Shown here piece after piece: positions 54,560-63,306 of a DNA stretch of 64,000 bases (position 1 is the first letter of the stretch; the number at the start of each line of letters is the position of its first letter). The position numbers and the translations under genes are program-made. Origin of the DNA: Lachnospiraceae bacterium (GTDB lineage Bacteria > Bacillota > Clostridia > Lachnospirales > Lachnospiraceae). The stretch spans positions 1 to 64,000 of the forward strand of contig JAIKVW010000018.1 in NCBI GenBank assembly GCA_024685315.1. The letters are read 5' to 3'. The notes under the pieces were generated by a model, which saw only the letters and a list, made by a program, of their open reading frames with translations, had not been told where the DNA came from and ran no database searches.

Positions 54560-55510
54560 TTAATTTACCAGCTCCGTCTCGATATCCTTTTCTTTCTTTT
54601 TTCTGCCGCTAAGGATACCTGTAATACCGGTAGGCATGAACATAATAACTACAACAAACACGATACCGAAGAATAAAAGCCAACGGTTGGTGAAGTTATT
54701 AAGTATAGTGCTGGCTACCACTACAATGAAAGCGCCAACAGCAGGACCAGCAAGATTTCCGGTTCCTCCGATCACACACATAAAAATCGCTTCCATTGTC
54801 CTTTCTGAACTGGCCAAAGCCGGATATACGATTCCGCTATAGGTTACGTATAGTGAACCTGCAATGCCTGCCAGGGCTCCGGACAAAACTAATACGATCA
54901 ACTTATAGTTCAGCACATTGTAGCCGATGATCTTTGTGCGCATTTCGTTTTCACGGATAGCCTGAAGCACCATTCCGGTCGGAGATGACACAAATTTGCG
55001 GAGAAGGACAATAACTGCGATCGTAATAGCCGCAATGGCATAATAGGAAGCTGTCTTGCTCTGAAACAGACCAGGTACTCCAGGGAGACCGTCTTCACCT
55101 CCGGTAAAGTTGTAGGCTTTATTCGCAGCAACGAAAAGCAGCTGTCCTAAAGCCAGAGTAAGCATTGTAAAGTAGATAGCCTTAACGCGCAGGCTTAAAA
55201 GTCCGACTGCAACTGCAGCTAGAACGCAAACAACTACCGTAGGAATGAGCGTCAGCCAGAAATTCCAGTGATATCTCAACATAAGAATCGCAGAAATGTA
55301 GCTGCCTAGTCCGAAAAACAGTGCATGGCCTAGTGAAACGATTCCGGTATATCCGAGGAGGAGATTATAGCTTTCCGCAAAAATGACCATGATCAAGACT
55401 TTCATTGCAACCGACAAATAATACCCAGCCTGTCCTACAACAAATGGGTAAGCAATTATTATTGCGATCAGAACGATTACCGGAACAAGTAATTTTGATT
55501 TATTATTCAT
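54560..55510 (-). CDS. livM: Branched-chain-amino-acid-type ABC permease LivM
   Basis: 316-residue inner-membrane permease, about nine helices. GYTGIVSLGHALFFGLGSY and the ATPase-docking loop (IRENEMRTKIIGYNVLNYKL) are typical; AGSLYVTYSGIVYP follows. ATG 55510 overlaps the livH stop by 8 bp (ATGAATAA). The Liv family carries branched amino acids, urea, amides and aromatic or short acids; the context of a CoA-transferase suggests an organic acid or amino acid. Confidence 0.9.
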   Translation of the reverse strand: MNNKSKLLVPVIVLIAIIIAYPFVVGQAGYYLSVAMKVLIMVIFAESYNLLLGYTGIVSLGHALFFGLGSYISAILMLRYHWNFWLTLIPTVVVCVLAAVAVGLLSLRVKAIYFTMLTLALGQLLFVAANKAYNFTGGEDGLPGVPGLFQSKTASYYAIAAITIAVIVLLRKFVSSPTGMVLQAIRENEMRTKIIGYNVLNYKLIVLVLSGALAGIAGSLYVTYSGIVYPALASSERTMEAIFMCVIGGTGNLAGPAVGAFIVVVASTILNNFTNRWLLFFGIVFVVVIMFMPTGITGILSGRKKKEKDIETELVN

Positions 55511-56363
55511 TGCTCGCACCTGCCTTAAATAGTCCCGTGGGTTTAATGATCAGGATAATGACCATAAGGATCATACTTGCAGCCATAGAAAGAACAGGGA
55601 AATAATACCCGACAAAATACTGCGTCAGTCCTATCAGAATGCTGGCCACAAATGTTCCCTGAATACTCCCGACTCCGCCGATGATAACGATAACAAGAAT
55701 ATTGAAAAGCTGATCATTGGCCAGATCCGGATATAGCCCCAGGAAGAAGCAAGCCAATCCTCCGCCCAATGCTGCAAGGAAAATGCCGATCCCAAATGAC
55801 ATAGTAAAAATATTACGTATATTAATACCGCAAGCCCTTACCATCTTAGGATTTTCAGTGCCGGCCCTGATGGTCATACCTAAACGGGTCTTGTTGATCA
55901 AGAGCATTAGAAGAATATATACAACCACGCCCATAATAATCAATATGAGCCTGTATACCGGGAAAACAAGATCGCCCATTGGAATACTCTTCTGGAACAA
56001 AGCGGGCCTGTTAGGAAAGATAGTGCTTGTGCCAAAAAATATTTTTACAAGCTCATTCATGATATAAATAAGGCCGAAAGTCAGGAGGAGCTGGTTGGTT
56101 TGATCGCCTCTGATGTTCCTGATCAAGAACACTTCGATTGCTGTGCCAACCGCTACGCCTACTGCGATACCGATCAGCAGTCCCAGTATAAAACTGCCGG
56201 TTCTCTGGTATGCAAAATAAGTAAAGTATGCACCCCACATAACAAAGGATGCATGGGCGTAGTTTAATACGTCCATCAACCCAAATATTAAGGAGAAGCC
56301 GGCTGACAGCACAAAATATACCATAGCCAACGAAATGCTAAAGAGTATCAGCTGAACTATCAT
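55503..56363 (-). CDS. livH: Branched-chain-amino-acid-type ABC permease LivH
   Basis: 286-residue permease with about eight helices. LIFGLMDVLNYAHASFVMWGAY is the family signature, and the EAA-type loop TRLGMTIRAGTENPKMVRACGINI docks the ATPase. 11 bp after livF. Confidence 0.92.
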   Translation of the reverse strand: MIVQLILFSISLAMVYFVLSAGFSLIFGLMDVLNYAHASFVMWGAYFTYFAYQRTGSFILGLLIGIAVGVAVGTAIEVFLIRNIRGDQTNQLLLTFGLIYIMNELVKIFFGTSTIFPNRPALFQKSIPMGDLVFPVYRLILIIMGVVVYILLMLLINKTRLGMTIRAGTENPKMVRACGINIRNIFTMSFGIGIFLAALGGGLACFFLGLYPDLANDQLFNILVIVIIGGVGSIQGTFVASILIGLTQYFVGYYFPVLSMAASMILMVIILIIKPTGLFKAGASNE

Positions 56364-56374
56364 GACTTCACCTC

Positions 56375-57079
56375 CTATGAAATACCCAAATACTTGGTCT
56401 TAATCTCATCATCGTTCTCGAGCTGATTTTTATCACAACGAAGAACTACTTTTCCATTTTCCATGATGTAATAATAATCACCAATCGCGGATGCCATTTC
56501 AAAGTTTTGTTCTACCAATATAATCGAACAGCTCTTTTTAATCTCTTTGATAGTCTGCACAATTTCCTGAATAATCAGCGGAGCAAGGCCTTTTGATGGT
56601 TCATCAATTAAGATCAGCTTGTTTTCATTGATCAAAGCTCTGGCAATAGAAAGCATCTGAGACTGTCCTCCAGACAAAACGCCTGCTCCTTTTTTATAGT
56701 ATTTTTTTAAGTCCGGGAACAGGCGAAATACATTTTCTACATTATTGTTGAAAGTCGACATATCCCTGCATGCAAGTTTCAGGTTTTCCTCAACCGTAAG
56801 CGCAGTAAAAATGTCCCTGTTCTCCGGCACAAAGCCGATTCCAAGTTTAGGAATCTGATAATCTGCCATCTTTGTAATATCAGTCCCGTCAAAAATGATA
56901 GTTCCTTTACTTGCAGGTCTAAGCCCCATGATAGTTTCCAGAGTCGTAGTTTTTCCGGCTCCGTTTCTTCCCAGAATTACCGCTGCAGTATTGCGCTCAA
57001 CACTCAGGTCAATTCCTTCCAGAATATGGAACTGATTGATGTATGTATGTACTGATTCCATGGTGAGAATATTATTCAA
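56375..57079 (-). CDS. livF: ABC transporter ATP-binding protein LivF
   Basis: 234 residues. Walker A GRNGAGKTTTLETIMG, LSGGQSQMLSIARAL, Walker B LILIDEPSKGLAP and VEQNFEMA. I start at TTG 57079: GGAGGTGGGG stands 7 nt upstream and the result has the standard LivF length; it overlaps the livG stop by 8 bp. A longer open frame (to 57151) lies inside livG, and an ATG at 57061 is the shorter alternative. Confidence 0.9.
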   Translation of the reverse strand: MNNILTMESVHTYINQFHILEGIDLSVERNTAAVILGRNGAGKTTTLETIMGLRPASKGTIIFDGTDITKMADYQIPKLGIGFVPENRDIFTALTVEENLKLACRDMSTFNNNVENVFRLFPDLKKYYKKGAGVLSGGQSQMLSIARALINENKLILIDEPSKGLAPLIIQEIVQTIKEIKKSCSIILVEQNFEMASAIGDYYYIMENGKVVLRCDKNQLENDDEIKTKYLGIS

Positions 57080-57833
57080 TTGCCCCACCTCCCAGATATG
57101 CATCTTGCACTGCTTTGTTTTTGCGTATGATTTCGGGTTCATCGTCAGCAATCAGTACTCCGTTATGAAGAACGGCGATCGTATCAGAGATGTCCATGAT
57201 CATACCGATTTTATGTTCTATAAGCAAAATGGAATGTTCGCCAGTTCTTTTAATATTTCGAATTACCTCGATGAGAGCAGGACATTCTTCTGCAGAAACG
57301 CCGGCAGTAGGTTCATCAAATAGAATCAGTTTACTATTAAGGGCCAGCTGCATACCGATCTCTAATTTCCGCTGTTCAGCATGAGTCAGATCCTTTGCCA
57401 GACGATCACCTTTTCCTTCCAGTTTAACTTGAACCAGGATCTCGTCTGCTAAATCCAAAAAATCCTTATATGTTGTATAATGGCGAAACAGCTGATACTT
57501 CGCGTTGCTTTTGGCCTGAGCCACAATACGAAGGTTCTCAATTACCGTAGAACGGGGAAAGATATTAGTAACTTGAAATGACCTTCCCAGGCCCATCTGC
57601 GCCAGTTTATATGTAGGCATTCCAGTGATGTCTGTTCCTTCAAAAAAAACACTCCCTGAAGTTGGCTTCATAACTCCGCTGATAATATTGAAAAGGGTGG
57701 TTTTCCCTGCCCCGTTTGGTCCGATAATGGTTTTGAACTTTCCTCGTTCAAGTTCAAAAGACACATCCCTCAGCACCTCTGTACCGCCGAATGATTTTCC
57801 TATGTTCTGAACCTTTAAGATACTTTCACTCAC
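57072..57833 (-). CDS. livG: ABC transporter ATP-binding protein LivG
   Basis: 253 residues. Walker A GPNGAGKTTLFNIISG, LGRSFQVTNIFPRSTV (Q-loop region), LTHAEQRKLEIGMQLAL (signature variant), Walker B LILFDEPTAGVSAEE and IEHKIGMIMDIS. GTG 57833 follows AGGAGG by 6 nt; the upstream ATG of the open frame is unsupported. Confidence 0.92.
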   Translation of the reverse strand: MSESILKVQNIGKSFGGTEVLRDVSFELERGKFKTIIGPNGAGKTTLFNIISGVMKPTSGSVFFEGTDITGMPTYKLAQMGLGRSFQVTNIFPRSTVIENLRIVAQAKSNAKYQLFRHYTTYKDFLDLADEILVQVKLEGKGDRLAKDLTHAEQRKLEIGMQLALNSKLILFDEPTAGVSAEECPALIEVIRNIKRTGEHSILLIEHKIGMIMDISDTIAVLHNGVLIADDEPEIIRKNKAVQDAYLGGGAIE

Positions 57834-57916
57834 AAGAATCCTCCTAAAAAGCCGAATTCGATTTTCCTGACCGCCCCACATCAGAAAAACCTGACGTGTC
57901 CGGCCTGTTTAATGAT

Positions 57917-57960
57917 TGCTTTGGAGTCCCATCATCTTACAGACGTGAGGCTCCAAAGCA
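57917..57960 (-). terminator. Attenuating hairpin between binding protein and livG
   Basis: 10-bp perfect arms TGCTTTGGAG / CTCCAAAGCA with a 24-nt loop and a weak T-tract. Likely partial termination after the binding-protein gene. Confidence 0.55.
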
Positions 57961-58000
57961 TTTCTCAAATTAATGTTTAGAGCTCAATTCGCCCCTTTAA

Positions 58001-59296
58001 CTAGTTTCTAATCGGAGGCGCTACTTCATCTGCTGTAAACATCTTAATGACAATCGGCTCAGGATAGTCCAGTCCTGTGTCTGCAAGCTCGATAACAGGA
58101 AGCTCCTGCAGAGTTATATGATCTTCAGGACGGATCTGATAATCACCTCTTACTCCGCGGAATGTCATGCCTTCAGCTGTATGGATGATTGTATCAGCAT
58201 CAATAGAGTCAGCGTTTTCAAGCACTGTGCAGATTGCAATAGCGCAGGTGAATGAGTTACCTGTCCAAAGTTCAGGAAGAGAACCGTATTCTGCCTGATG
58301 ATGCTCAACAAGCCATTTGTTTTCAGGTGTATCATAGTTGGAATAGTAATACATGCAGCAGCCTCTCATTCCAACAGAGGGCATGCCAAGTGCTCTAAGG
58401 CTTTCTGTATCAGATACATCTGCTACAAGCGGGAAAAGGGTGCTCATTCCAAGTTCATTAAACTGTGAAGGAAGTATTGTCTCAAAGCTGTTGCCGGTGC
58501 AGGCGATCAGCAGAGCATCCGGATTTGTGCCTTTGACAGCCATCAGATACGATGTGAAATCAGGGCAATCCATCGGAGGGTATTCCTCATAAACGATGTT
58601 AAGGTTTAACTCTTGCATTGCTTCTTTATATGCGTCAGCAAACTGATGTCCACCTGCATAGTCAGCAAACATAAGAGCAAAGTTGTCTCCGAGATCTGAA
58701 AGCGATCCAGCAAGAGCACGTGCAACCTGAGAAAGGTTACGGCCTGTCATAAATGTATAATCGTTATAGTTTGCACCGCAGATGGCATCGCCTGCTGCAC
58801 AGCCTACAAAATAAGGGGTCTTATACTGCAGTGCAACGGCTTCGACCGACTGAGCGACTGCAGTACTGGTGCTTCCACAGAGGATGTCTACACCATCTGT
58901 TTCACAGAGTTTTATAGCCTTTTCTGTTGCCGTACTTGCATCAGAAGCCGAATCTTCAATGATCAGCTCAATGGGACGACCATTTATCTGCATTGTTCCA
59001 TTAGTGGCATACTCAAATCCAAGCTTAAGACCATTAATCTCTTGAGTTCCCCAGTCTTCAAGGCTGCCGGATGCTTCATAAATAATACCAATTTTGATTG
59101 GTTCTCCATCAGTTGTTGTCTCTGATGTGTCTTCTTCAGGAGCATCAGTTGTTGTCTCTGATGTGTCTTCTTCAGGAGCCTTTGTCTCTTCCTTAGAAGC
59201 GCTGGAGTTATTTGACGGTGAAGAAGAATTACCGGAACATGCTGTCATTCCAATACACATTGCAGCTACTAACAATAAAGCTACTCGTTTTTTCAT
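58001..59296 (-). CDS. Branched-chain-amino-acid-type ABC substrate-binding lipoprotein
   Basis: 431 residues. Signal peptide with lipobox MTAC (Cys20), an acidic Thr-rich linker with a 12-residue tandem repeat, then a type I periplasmic-binding fold (IKIGIIYEASGSLEDWGTQEINGLKLGFEYA, ADYAGGHQFADAYKEA, GTNPDALLIACTGNS). The family binds branched amino acids, amides, urea or small acids. A double motif upstream (59365-59418) may be its operator. First gene of the importer run. Confidence 0.92.
   Translation of the reverse strand: MKKRVALLLVAAMCIGMTACSGNSSSPSNNSSASKEETKAPEEDTSETTTDAPEEDTSETTTDGEPIKIGIIYEASGSLEDWGTQEINGLKLGFEYATNGTMQINGRPIELIIEDSASDASTATEKAIKLCETDGVDILCGSTSTAVAQSVEAVALQYKTPYFVGCAAGDAICGANYNDYTFMTGRNLSQVARALAGSLSDLGDNFALMFADYAGGHQFADAYKEAMQELNLNIVYEEYPPMDCPDFTSYLMAVKGTNPDALLIACTGNSFETILPSQFNELGMSTLFPLVADVSDTESLRALGMPSVGMRGCCMYYYSNYDTPENKWLVEHHQAEYGSLPELWTGNSFTCAIAICTVLENADSIDADTIIHTAEGMTFRGVRGDYQIRPEDHITLQELPVIELADTGLDYPEPIVIKMFTADEVAPPIRN
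59108..59179 (-). repeat. Perfect 36-bp tandem repeat in the binding-protein linker
   Basis: Two identical 36-bp copies (59108-59143, 59144-59179) encode the acidic Thr/Glu linker. In frame, so only the spacer length changes. Confidence 0.95.
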
Positions 59297-59604
59297 AATT
59301 TCCTCCTAAAAAATGATTGTTTTGATTCAAATTCCATACTATGGCCTCACTATTCTTCTAGTACTGTTCTTTTAGAAGACACCCCCTCCTCCCTAAAAAT
59401 CTAATTGTCCTTTTAGAATTCAAGTTATAATTATGCATGTTACTTTTTGGATGCGAGACAGATCTTGTGCTGTGAATCTGCGTTTAGTGACTTTTTTTCT
59501 TTTTGAGTCATTGTTCGGGCAAAAAAATCTGCTTCTTCTTTTTATATTTGGCAAGAAGCTCTTTGTTCTTTTCTTTGCCAGACCAGATTTCATTATTCAT
59601 CGAT
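59297..59604 (-). other. 308-bp gap upstream of the binding-protein gene
   Basis: AT-rich. It contains the paired TGT(T/C)CTTTTAGAA motif and a strong AGGAGG before the binding-protein ATG. No gene and no clearly spaced -35/-10 pair were identified. Confidence 0.6.
59365..59418. promoter_or_regulatory. Paired TGTYCTTTTAGAA motifs, probable operator
   Basis: TGTTCTTTTAGAA (59365-59377) and TGTCCTTTTAGAA (59406-59418) are 41 bp apart, about four helical turns, with the first also part of a CTTCTA/TAGAAG palindrome. Position between a TetR gene and the importer suggests a regulator site. Confidence 0.5.
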
Positions 59605-60204
59605 TCAGGAAAAATAATCTGCAATGGCTGAAATAACTGCTTTGGAAACGCTTTCATAGATACCATCTCCAATGTAAAATTTATGAAATCTCAGAAAGGA
59701 CACTGACCGTATCATTCCCGCTAGGACCTCATAATTAATCTCTCTGTTGGAGTCTTTCAGAGCTTCCCATGTGCTTACTATCTCCGCGAGTTCACTGTTT
59801 GCCTGGATATTGTAAGACTCCAACTGCTTCTCAGCACCCTTGCTGTACAAATCAGCCATGACCTCCTGGGAATATACCATGGATAATATCTGATCCCTTT
59901 TTATTAGTTCCTGAAGCACGCTTAGATATTGAGTTATCAACTCACCGACTGGCTCTTTCCTATACATAAAGGCCCTGTTTACCATAGATACAAGTTTCTC
60001 TCTCTGACGTCTGTACAAATCAAGATACAGGTCTATTTTAGAATTATAAAAAGCATAAAAAGTGCTTTTCCCGATTCCAACATATTTAGTCAGATCTTCA
60101 ATCGTCGTCTTTCCAATGCCGAATTTGATAAACAGAAACTCTCCTGCATCCAGCAGAGCTTCCCTTATGATTTCTTTGTCAGTCTCGTTAAACGCTTTTG
60201 GCAT
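59605..60204 (-). CDS. TetR family transcriptional regulator (copy 2)
   Basis: 199 residues. Helix-turn-helix at ~24-56 (FGIGKTTIEDLTKYVGIGKSTFYAFYNSKIDLY). The C-terminal block VSFLRFHKFYIGDGIYE matches copy 1 at 51.5-52.1 kb. The two copies bracket the importer and ketosynthase genes, so both probably respond to the imported compound or its CoA ester (inference). Confidence 0.9.
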   Translation of the reverse strand: MPKAFNETDKEIIREALLDAGEFLFIKFGIGKTTIEDLTKYVGIGKSTFYAFYNSKIDLYLDLYRRQREKLVSMVNRAFMYRKEPVGELITQYLSVLQELIKRDQILSMVYSQEVMADLYSKGAEKQLESYNIQANSELAEIVSTWEALKDSNREINYEVLAGMIRSVSFLRFHKFYIGDGIYESVSKAVISAIADYFS

Positions 60205-60508
60205 TATTCTCTACTCACTTTGTTTCTAATATCTACTCTTAATAATCTCTGCTAATCTTTTAAGATAATATAATCTTTTTCTGCTGCTACCGCGGTCTGC
60301 CCATATATAAGAGCCGAAGAAGTTGATATACCTCTGCCCAAATGGTACATCCCATTTGACCAATGAACAGAAATCTATTTTGTTCATTGATTTCATTATC
60401 TTACCTTTCCTTTATTCTGTCAAGATGATAGTTGTCTTTTTTATAAAAACTTCGAATATATGCACGTCAGACTCCGCATATTAAAAAAGAGAGGCTGTCC
60501 GCCTCTCT
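60205..60508 (-). other. 304-bp gap between the YitT gene and TetR copy 2
   Basis: No gene. Two perfect inverted repeats lie upstream of the TetR gene: CAAATGG/CCATTTG (60339-60358) and CAATGAACA/TGTTCATTG (60361-60389). The YitT terminator is at 60487-60509. It marks the edge of the AT-rich block. Confidence 0.65.
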
Positions 60509-60509
60509 T
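60487..60509 (-). terminator. Terminator of the second YitT gene
   Basis: 9-bp perfect stem AAGAGAGGC / GCCTCTCTT directly after the stop codon, followed by TTTTTT on the minus strand. Confidence 0.8.
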
Positions 60510-61369
60510 CAGTCCTCTGGACGGTTATAGAAGCGTCCCCTCAGGAAATCCGTCTTTACGGAATTCACAAAAGCCCCTGGATCCGACTTCCTGACTGCGT
60601 TGATCACGCTCTTGTATTCGTCACGGTTCACCACGGAATAGATAACGCCCTTGGGCTGGAGCTTATAGGCGCCCTCCCCGTGGAGGATGGTCGCGTCATG
60701 CCCGCTCGTCCTGAATATTTCCTCGCAGACCTCGTTCGGATGGTCCGTAACGATGATCAGGGTCTCCTGCTGGTATCTTCTGTAAAAAGTATGTATCACC
60801 TGGGTCGAGGCATACTGGTAAATGATCGAGTAAAGCGCTTTGTCCCAGCCGAACATCATTCCCGCAATCACCAGGATGATAATGCTTATCGTCAGGGTCA
60901 CATTGAAGGAGTCGTAGTTCTTCCTTCTTGAGAGGAAGATCGCGATGAAGTCCGAGCCTCCGGTAGTGGCCCCGAAATGAAAACAGATGCAGGAGGCGAA
61001 GCCGAATATTATTCCTCCGAATATGCTTAGCAGCAGAGGCTCGTCAGTCAGCGGGTATGCAGGCACCGCGTCAGTCACAACGCCCATGACGACGATTAGG
61101 ATCATGGAGTACAGAGTGAATTTCTTCCCTATATAACGAAACCCTATATAGATGGGGATCACGTTCAGAGCCAGGTTTATCGGTGTGTACGGGATATCGA
61201 TCCCGGCATACTTTGCGACCGCTCCCTGGATCAGCAGTGCGATTCCGGTCGCGCCGCCGGGGAAAAGTCCCGCAGCCTTGACAAATGTTTTCAGGCAGAC
61301 TCCGGCGAGCACCGCCGCAGCAAGCACCGCCGCAAGCCTTAAAAGGTCTTCTTTTGGTTTGAATTTCAT
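60509..61369 (-). CDS. YitT family membrane protein (DUF161-DUF2179), second copy
   Basis: 286 residues. Five to six membrane helices with GLFPGGATGIALLIQG and GATTGGSDFIAIFLSRR, then a cytosolic DUF2179 domain (TLIIVTDHPNEVCEEI, GVIYSVVNRDEYKSVI). Same architecture as the gene at 14.1-14.9 kb but clearly divergent in sequence. ATG 61369 has AGGTGAGGG upstream; a GTG at 61378 overlaps the end of the DUF3810 gene, so the two genes are closely linked. Confidence 0.9.
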   Translation of the reverse strand: MKFKPKEDLLRLAAVLAAAVLAGVCLKTFVKAAGLFPGGATGIALLIQGAVAKYAGIDIPYTPINLALNVIPIYIGFRYIGKKFTLYSMILIVVMGVVTDAVPAYPLTDEPLLLSIFGGIIFGFASCICFHFGATTGGSDFIAIFLSRRKNYDSFNVTLTISIIILVIAGMMFGWDKALYSIIYQYASTQVIHTFYRRYQQETLIIVTDHPNEVCEEIFRTSGHDATILHGEGAYKLQPKGVIYSVVNRDEYKSVINAVRKSDPGAFVNSVKTDFLRGRFYNRPED

Positions 61370-61374
61370 TTCCC

Positions 61375-62445
61375 TCACCTGTATTTTTCAAAGTACCAGG
61401 CTATAAGGTAATCGGCCGCTTCCCCGTACGACTGAACGCCGCTCTTCTCGGAATAGCTCTTAAGGTAGGTATCGTTCACCTTCTCCGCCGCCTTATGGAC
61501 CTGTCCTTCATATTTCTGATAATGATTTCCCGCAGCGCTGCAATCCTGCCGCAGGAGCTCGTAATCTTCCGTCCACAGCGTCGAGGCCGCGGTGCTGTCG
61601 GCTTTATAGAGCGCGTTGTAGACGGAGATGAAGGCCTGGTAGTACCCGGAATACCGGAAATCCGGGTCTTCCGAAACACTGCAGGCCAGGAAAGCCGCGA
61701 AATTCGCCTCGTCCTCGCTCGCGATCGTGCACCTGTGGGCTGCCTCGTGGCACATCGTAAACGGAAGATCGATCACGGCGGAGTTCGGATTGACCGTGCT
61801 CTCGGCCGTGTGCGGGATAAATATCCCCGTGAACCCGGCGTGGCTCATGTAAAGCCAGAAGACCGACATCTTCTTCACCGGCACAGTGCTCCCGGAGAAT
61901 ATATGGTATTCACCGGAAAGCTTCTCGTAGCTGCTCCCGGCCTCCGCCATCCATTCTCTTAGGTCGTCGTGCACCAGCTCTCCCTCTTCGTCCCTCTCCA
62001 CGGTCTCGGCAAGGCTTTCCGCCTCGGTCATGTAGTAGCGCACGGCCTCTTTCAGCTCATCCAGAGTGTACTCGCCAACCTCAAGCCCAAGCTCTTCCGA
62101 GAGGTCCGGCCCATAATGATTGAGCCCCCAGAGGAGGTTGAACGCAAAGAAAAGGATAGACGCGGTGAGGAGCGTGCTGCCAAGCCACTTAAGGAACCCC
62201 TCCAGGCCGCGTTTCTGCCCGATCACCAGGATGAGCGAGGTAATGATCCCTGCCGCAATCAGCAGGACCAGGGGCTCCCACAGAGCAAAGGGCACAAAGG
62301 CCGTGGCCCGCGAGATAATATCCAGCAGGAAGCGCGACATTTCCCTGTACCACGGAAAAAGGAGGTCCGGGAAATAATTCCCCGCGGCCATGCCGAGAAG
62401 CGACAGCCCCGTAAGAATTGCTGCCGCGGCAAAACGTTTCTTCAT
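61375..62445 (-). CDS. DUF3810 membrane protein with HExxH-type motif
   Basis: 356 residues. Three membrane helices within the first ~105 residues, then a large extracytoplasmic domain. MCHEAAHRCTIASEDEANF (His233, Glu234, His237, with Glu244/Glu246 downstream) has the form of a zinc metallopeptidase site and is characteristic of DUF3810. WLYMSHAGFTGIFIPHTAES precedes it. Function unproven; a membrane-bound peptidase is likely. It overlaps the second YitT gene's upstream region by a few bases. Confidence 0.85.
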   Translation of the reverse strand: MKKRFAAAAILTGLSLLGMAAGNYFPDLLFPWYREMSRFLLDIISRATAFVPFALWEPLVLLIAAGIITSLILVIGQKRGLEGFLKWLGSTLLTASILFFAFNLLWGLNHYGPDLSEELGLEVGEYTLDELKEAVRYYMTEAESLAETVERDEEGELVHDDLREWMAEAGSSYEKLSGEYHIFSGSTVPVKKMSVFWLYMSHAGFTGIFIPHTAESTVNPNSAVIDLPFTMCHEAAHRCTIASEDEANFAAFLACSVSEDPDFRYSGYYQAFISVYNALYKADSTAASTLWTEDYELLRQDCSAAGNHYQKYEGQVHKAAEKVNDTYLKSYSEKSGVQSYGEAADYLIAWYFEKYR

Positions 62446-62660
62446 ATATATCTTATCCTGAGATGTCTCTATGATCTGCTCCGCTAGTATTATATCAGGA
62501 AAAACTGCCCGGAGATATAAATATTACTCTTTTATTGGTCCCGCATTCTGCCAAAAATCGCGGTTCTTTCGAGATTCTGAATTTTGTTCTGTACCTCGCG
62601 GCACATTCTGAGTTATAATAAGCCTGTCATTATTTAATATGAACATTAAGGAGCATTGAA

Positions 62661-63077
62661 ATGCCGAAATACAAACATTATTTCGTGGTAGATATAATCC
62701 TCGCGGCAATATTCATTTTCATCGCGGTCCGCGCCGTAAACGGGTCGCTGAATGAGTATGCCTACTATTCCACCGAGACCGAAGAAACCGAGACCCAGAC
62801 CGAGACGCGCCGCCGCCCTGCATATGATCCGACCGAAAATACGGAGACCGAGACTGAAACGGCCGAGACCGAGGAAGAGGATGAGGGCGATGTCTATATC
62901 GTCACCATCAACCTCAACTTCAGGACCGAGCCGAACATCAACAGCGAAGTTATCGAGGTCCTCAGCACCGGCACTAAGGTCAAGGTCATCGACACCACCG
63001 AAAGCGAGTGGTGGTGGAAGATCGAATATGACGGCAGGACCGGTTACGTGGACAAGAGCTATCTGACGAAGCCATGA
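62661..63077 (+). CDS. Membrane-anchored bacterial SH3 protein
   Basis: 138 residues. N-terminal membrane anchor (~8-26), a Thr/Glu-rich linker with repeated TET/ETE units (~37-75), and one bacterial SH3 domain (INLNFRTEPNINSEVIEVL, WWKIEYDGRTGYVDKSYL). Such SH3 domains bind cell-wall peptides. ATG follows AAGGAG. The only plus-strand gene in the right third; it converges on the phosphohexomutase gene. Confidence 0.88.
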   Translation: MPKYKHYFVVDIILAAIFIFIAVRAVNGSLNEYAYYSTETEETETQTETRRRPAYDPTENTETETETAETEEEDEGDVYIVTINLNFRTEPNINSEVIEVLSTGTKVKVIDTTESEWWWKIEYDGRTGYVDKSYLTKP

Positions 63078-63124
63078 ACAAAACAAGGCGACAAAACAGC
63101 TCCAGAACAAAACGGACTAGGATA

Positions 63125-63175
63125 AACAACACCCCAGAGACAAACCTAAAGGTTAACCGTCTCTGGGGTGTTGTT
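63125..63175 (+). terminator. 17-bp hairpin with 17-nt loop (A), complementary to hairpin B
   Basis: Perfect 17-bp arms (63125-63141, 63159-63175) around the loop AAACCTAAAGGTTAACC (63142-63158), then a short T-tract. Terminator of the SH3 gene by position. The loop is the exact reverse complement of the loop of hairpin B. Confidence 0.85.
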
Positions 63176-63242
63176 TTCCTCGTCCTGGTCACGACCTGCC
63201 TTCTCAGTTTGGAAATCGAGAGGTTTGAAACAAAGGAAAGAC

Positions 63243-63295
63243 AATAATCAGCTCCTATACGGTTAACCTTTAGGTTTGTATAGGAGCTGATTATT
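63243..63295 (-). terminator. 18-bp hairpin with 17-nt loop (B), complementary to hairpin A
   Basis: Perfect 18-bp arms (63243-63260, 63278-63295), extendable by GAAAGAC pairing with one bulge, around the loop GGTTAACCTTTAGGTTT (63261-63277). Read on the minus strand, the loop is identical to that of hairpin A, although the stem sequence is entirely different. Terminator of the phosphohexomutase gene by position. Confidence 0.85.
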
Positions 63296-63306
63296 TGTCT
63301 TTCTTT

